Shown one piece after another: positions 3,470 to 5,954 of a stretch of 5,954 nt of DNA. Source of the stretch: Planctomycetota bacterium (GTDB taxonomy: Bacteria; Planctomycetota; UBA8108; UBA1146; JAJFFE01); NCBI GenBank assembly GCA_020425835.1, contig JAGQRC010000260.1, positions 1 through 5,954 on the forward strand. Direction: 5' to 3'. Numbering within the stretch: position 1 is the stretch's first letter; every line of letters starts with the position of its first letter. The translations under genes and the position numbers were made by a program. Under the pieces are notes generated by a model. It had not been told where the DNA came from, made no database searches, and saw only the letters and a list, made by a program, of their open reading frames with translations.

Positions 3470-5954
3470 ATGGACCAGATGCCCAAAGAGACCGAAGCGA
3501 CCGACGCCGCGACCGATCGCCCGCTCAACCTGATCGGAACGCCGTTCCGTCGCGTCGACGGCCGCGCCAAGGTGACGGGACAGACCCGCTTCGCCGACGA
3601 CATCGTCTTCCCGCGCACCGTTCACATGAAGCTCGTCCGCAGCACCGTCCCACACGCGGAGATCGTCTCGATCGACACCGCCGAAGCGGCGAAGCTGCCG
3701 GGCGTCCTCGGCTTCCTCACCGGCGACGACATGCCGAACACCTTCGGCATCCTGCCGGTGTCGCAGGACGAGCACGCGCTCTGCCTCGGCAAGGTGCGCT
3801 TCGTCGGCGACCCCGTGGCGGCCGTGGCGGCCGTGGACGAAGAGACGGCGTTCGAGGCCCTGTCCCACATCCGCGTGGAGTACGAGCCGCTCGACCCCGT
3901 CTTCGAGCCTGCCGAGGCCATCAAGAACGAGATCGAGCCCATCCACGACTACGGCGACGACGGCAACGTCCACAAGCGCGTGTCGATGGAGTTCGGCAAC
4001 GTCGCGGCCGCGCTCGACGAGTCCGACCTGCTGCTGGACCACGAGTTCTTCTACGAGGGCAACACCCACCTGCCCATGGAGCAGCACTCGTCGATCGCGC
4101 TCCCGGAGGATGACGGTCGCGTCACGATCTACTCGTCGACGCAGACGCCGCACTACCTGCATCGGTCGTTGGCCAAAGTGTTGGAGCTCCCCGCGTCGCG
4201 CATTCGCGTGATCGCCTGTCCGAACGGCGGCGGCTTCGGGGGGAAGAGCGATCCCTTCAACCACGAGATCTGCGCCGCGAAGATGGCGCTGAAGCTCGGG
4301 CGCCCGGTGAAGATCGCGCTCACCCGCGAAGAGGTCTTCTACTGCCACCGCGGTCGTCACCCCGTGCTCATGAAAATGCGGACCGGCTTCAAGAAGGATG
4401 GCCGCATGACCGCGCAGCATCTCCAGACCGCGCTCGACGGCGGCGCGTACGGGAGCTACGGCGTGGCGAGCACCTACTACACGGGTGCGCTCCAGACCGT
4501 GACCTACCAACTGCCGAAGTACCGCTTCGACAGCATCCGCGCCTTCACCAACAAGCCGCCGTGTGGCCCGAAGCGCGGGCACGGCACGCCGCAGCCGCGC
4601 GCTGGTTTCGAGGTGCACCTCGACAAGGCGGCGCATCGGCTCGGCATCGATCCCGCCGACATCCGACTGAACAACCTGGTCGCCCCGGAGACGGTGACCG
4701 CGAACTACCTCAAGGTCGGCTCGATCGGGCTGCGCCAGTGCATCGAAGCGGTCGTCGAGGGGAGTGGTTGGCGAGAGCGTTACGGGAAGCTCCCGGAGGG
4801 GCGCGGCCTCGGTCTCGCGTGTGGCTCCTATCTCTGCGGCGCCGGCCTTCCGATCTACTGGAACTTCATGCCGCAGTCCGGCGTGCAGTTGAAGCTCGAT
4901 CGCTCCGGCGGCGTCGCGGTGTTCTGCGGCGAGACCGAGATCGGCCAGGGCTCCGACAGCGTGCTCGCCGCGTGTGTCGCGGAGATCCTCGGCATCGAGC
5001 TGCAGGACATCCGGCTCTGCGTGGGGGACACCGATCTCACGCCGGTCGATCTGGGCAGTTACTCATCGCGCGTGACGCTGATGGTCGGGAACGCCGCGAT
5101 CCAGGCGGCGGAGCGGGCGCGCGACATCATCGCGAAGGCGGTCGCGGAGAAGCTCGAGCGACCGAAGGGGCGGCTCGTCTTCGCGGACAACCGCGTCTTC
5201 GACGGCGAAGATCCCGAGACGGGGATGAGCTTCGCGGAAGCGGTGCAGGCGGCGGAAGCGATGTTCGGGACGCTTGGCACCACCGGCTCCTACATCCCAC
5301 CGCGCAGCCCCGGTCGCTACCGCGGCGCCGGCGTCGGGCCGTCGCCTGCCTACTCCTACTCGGCGGCGGTGCTCGAGGTCGAGGTCGATCCCGGCACCGG
5401 CTTCTACCGGGTGGAGCACGTCTGGATGGCGCACGACGTCGGGAAGTGCATCAACCCCGCGCTGGTCATGGGGCAGATCGAGGGCAGCGTCTACATGGGG
5501 CTCGGCGAGGCGATGATGGAGGAGCAGGTCTTCCGTCGTCTGCCGAAGAAGCGCTCGAACGCGCTGGTCCACAAGCACCCGTCGCTCCTCGAGTACAAGA
5601 GCCCGACCTTCCACGAGATGCCCTCGGTCACCTCGTACATCATCGAGGACCCCGATCCCAACGGACCGTTCGGCGCGAAGGAGGTCGGGCAGGGGCCGCT
5701 CCTGCCGATGGCGCCGGCGCTCGCGAACGCGATCTTCGATGCGGTCGGCGTTCGAGTCGACCAGATTCCCGTCGGACCGCACCACGTGCTCGAGGCGCTC
5801 GAGAAGAAGGCGAAGGGCCAGGAGCCGAGGGTCGGGCCGAAGGGTTACCCCGACGTGGACTTCGGGACACCGCTCATGGTGCCGACGCCCGACGAAGGTG
5901 GAGACGGCAAGGCGACCAACCAGGACACGGCTGGCGTGCGCACGGGCATCGGCA
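3470..5954 (+). CDS. hcrA: Molybdopterin-binding large subunit, 4-hydroxybenzoyl-CoA reductase alpha-like (3' end missing)
   Basis: At least 828 residues are visible and the frame is still open at the right edge. It is the catalytic subunit of a xanthine-oxidase-family enzyme. Residues ~20-145 are the N-terminal hammerhead domain ('GTPFRRVDGRAKVTGQTRFADDI', in two parts: RVDGRAKVTG then TRFADDI). The molybdopterin-binding region follows, with 'NGGGFGGK' at 252-259, 'FYCHRGRHP' near 290 and 'KPPCGPKRGHG' at 362-372. The later half has 'GETEIGQGSDS', 'GSYSSRVTLMVGNAA', 'HDVGKCINP' and 'GAKEVGQGP', whose Glu738 fits the catalytic glutamate. The CHRGRHP, PPCGxxRGHG and SYSSRVT motifs point to HcrA, which in anaerobes removes the para-hydroxyl of 4-hydroxybenzoyl-CoA. 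The substrate here is inferred; another aromatic or heterocyclic CoA ester or a hydroxylation reaction is possible. The ATG follows the small subunit's stop by one base. About 90 residues continue past Glu738, and no FAD subunit is seen in the window. Confidence 0.94.
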   Translation, partial: MDQMPKETEATDAATDRPLNLIGTPFRRVDGRAKVTGQTRFADDIVFPRTVHMKLVRSTVPHAEIVSIDTAEAAKLPGVLGFLTGDDMPNTFGILPVSQDEHALCLGKVRFVGDPVAAVAAVDEETAFEALSHIRVEYEPLDPVFEPAEAIKNEIEPIHDYGDDGNVHKRVSMEFGNVAAALDESDLLLDHEFFYEGNTHLPMEQHSSIALPEDDGRVTIYSSTQTPHYLHRSLAKVLELPASRIRVIACPNGGGFGGKSDPFNHEICAAKMALKLGRPVKIALTREEVFYCHRGRHPVLMKMRTGFKKDGRMTAQHLQTALDGGAYGSYGVASTYYTGALQTVTYQLPKYRFDSIRAFTNKPPCGPKRGHGTPQPRAGFEVHLDKAAHRLGIDPADIRLNNLVAPETVTANYLKVGSIGLRQCIEAVVEGSGWRERYGKLPEGRGLGLACGSYLCGAGLPIYWNFMPQSGVQLKLDRSGGVAVFCGETEIGQGSDSVLAACVAEILGIELQDIRLCVGDTDLTPVDLGSYSSRVTLMVGNAAIQAAERARDIIAKAVAEKLERPKGRLVFADNRVFDGEDPETGMSFAEAVQAAEAMFGTLGTTGSYIPPRSPGRYRGAGVGPSPAYSYSAAVLEVEVDPGTGFYRVEHVWMAHDVGKCINPALVMGQIEGSVYMGLGEAMMEEQVFRRLPKKRSNALVHKHPSLLEYKSPTFHEMPSVTSYIIEDPDPNGPFGAKEVGQGPLLPMAPALANAIFDAVGVRVDQIPVGPHHVLEALEKKAKGQEPRVGPKGYPDVDFGTPLMVPTPDEGGDGKATNQDTAGVRTGIG

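Noticed and set aside
2515..3618. 367-codon open frame on the minus strand across the regulator and small subunit
   Set aside because: It is the shadow of two well-supported genes and spans their junctions; the composition is Arg/Ser-rich and no motif is seen.
3815..3832. Tandem 9-base repeat GTGGCGGCC, two copies
   Set aside because: It encodes VAAVAA in the 'GDPVAAVAAVDEE' stretch that is normal for this enzyme family, so protein sequence and codon bias explain it.
3329..4636. 435-codon open frame on the minus strand, antisense to the large subunit
   Set aside because: The plus strand encodes a clear HcrA-like protein across the whole stretch. The antisense translation is Arg/Val/Leu-rich with no domain, as expected for the complement of GC-rich coding DNA.

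Overview
The window is GC-rich (about two thirds G+C by eye) with dense coding and strong G/C bias at third codon positions. The best clue to the organism is the first gene. It is a secreted-type protein with a lamin-tail-like region and two C-terminal dockerin-type calcium repeats ending in 'FLF-T/S-GG', a style I associate with large marine or soil Planctomycetota. This lineage call is inference; no rRNA or other phylogenetic marker is present.

Layout: (1) Bases 3-1583, plus strand: the 3' part of a multidomain extracellular protein (lamin-tail-like region, beta-sandwich domain, an alpha/beta domain I cannot name, dockerin pair). (2) Bases 1584-1781: a convergent intergenic gap with a strong GC hairpin likely to act as a terminator, plus a second hairpin just past the opposing gene. 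(3) Bases 1782-2006, minus strand: a 74-residue protein with CxxC and CxC motifs, probably metal binding, preceded by a good ribosome binding site and a 12-bp hairpin. (4) Bases 2007-2206: a divergent control region with three similar GGGA-NN-TCCC palindromes 36-37 bp apart, a promoter-like element, and a 16-bp palindrome that covers the start codon of the next gene. (5) Bases 2207-5954, plus strand: a tightly packed operon of a TetR-family regulator, a two-[2Fe-2S] small subunit, and a molybdopterin-binding large subunit that runs off the right edge.

The operon looks like a self-regulated molybdenum hydroxylase module. The large subunit most resembles the alpha subunit of 4-hydroxybenzoyl-CoA reductase (HcrA), and the small subunit fits the gamma role (HcrC). 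The FAD-binding beta subunit (HcrB) that would complete such an enzyme is not in the window and may lie downstream. The regulator overlaps the small subunit by 4 bases, and the small and large subunit genes are separated by one base, so all three are probably made from one transcript. The most distinctive features are the palindrome at the regulator's start codon and the evenly spaced palindrome series upstream of it. I see no CRISPR array, tRNA, rRNA or insertion sequence, and no clear evidence of a wholly new system.
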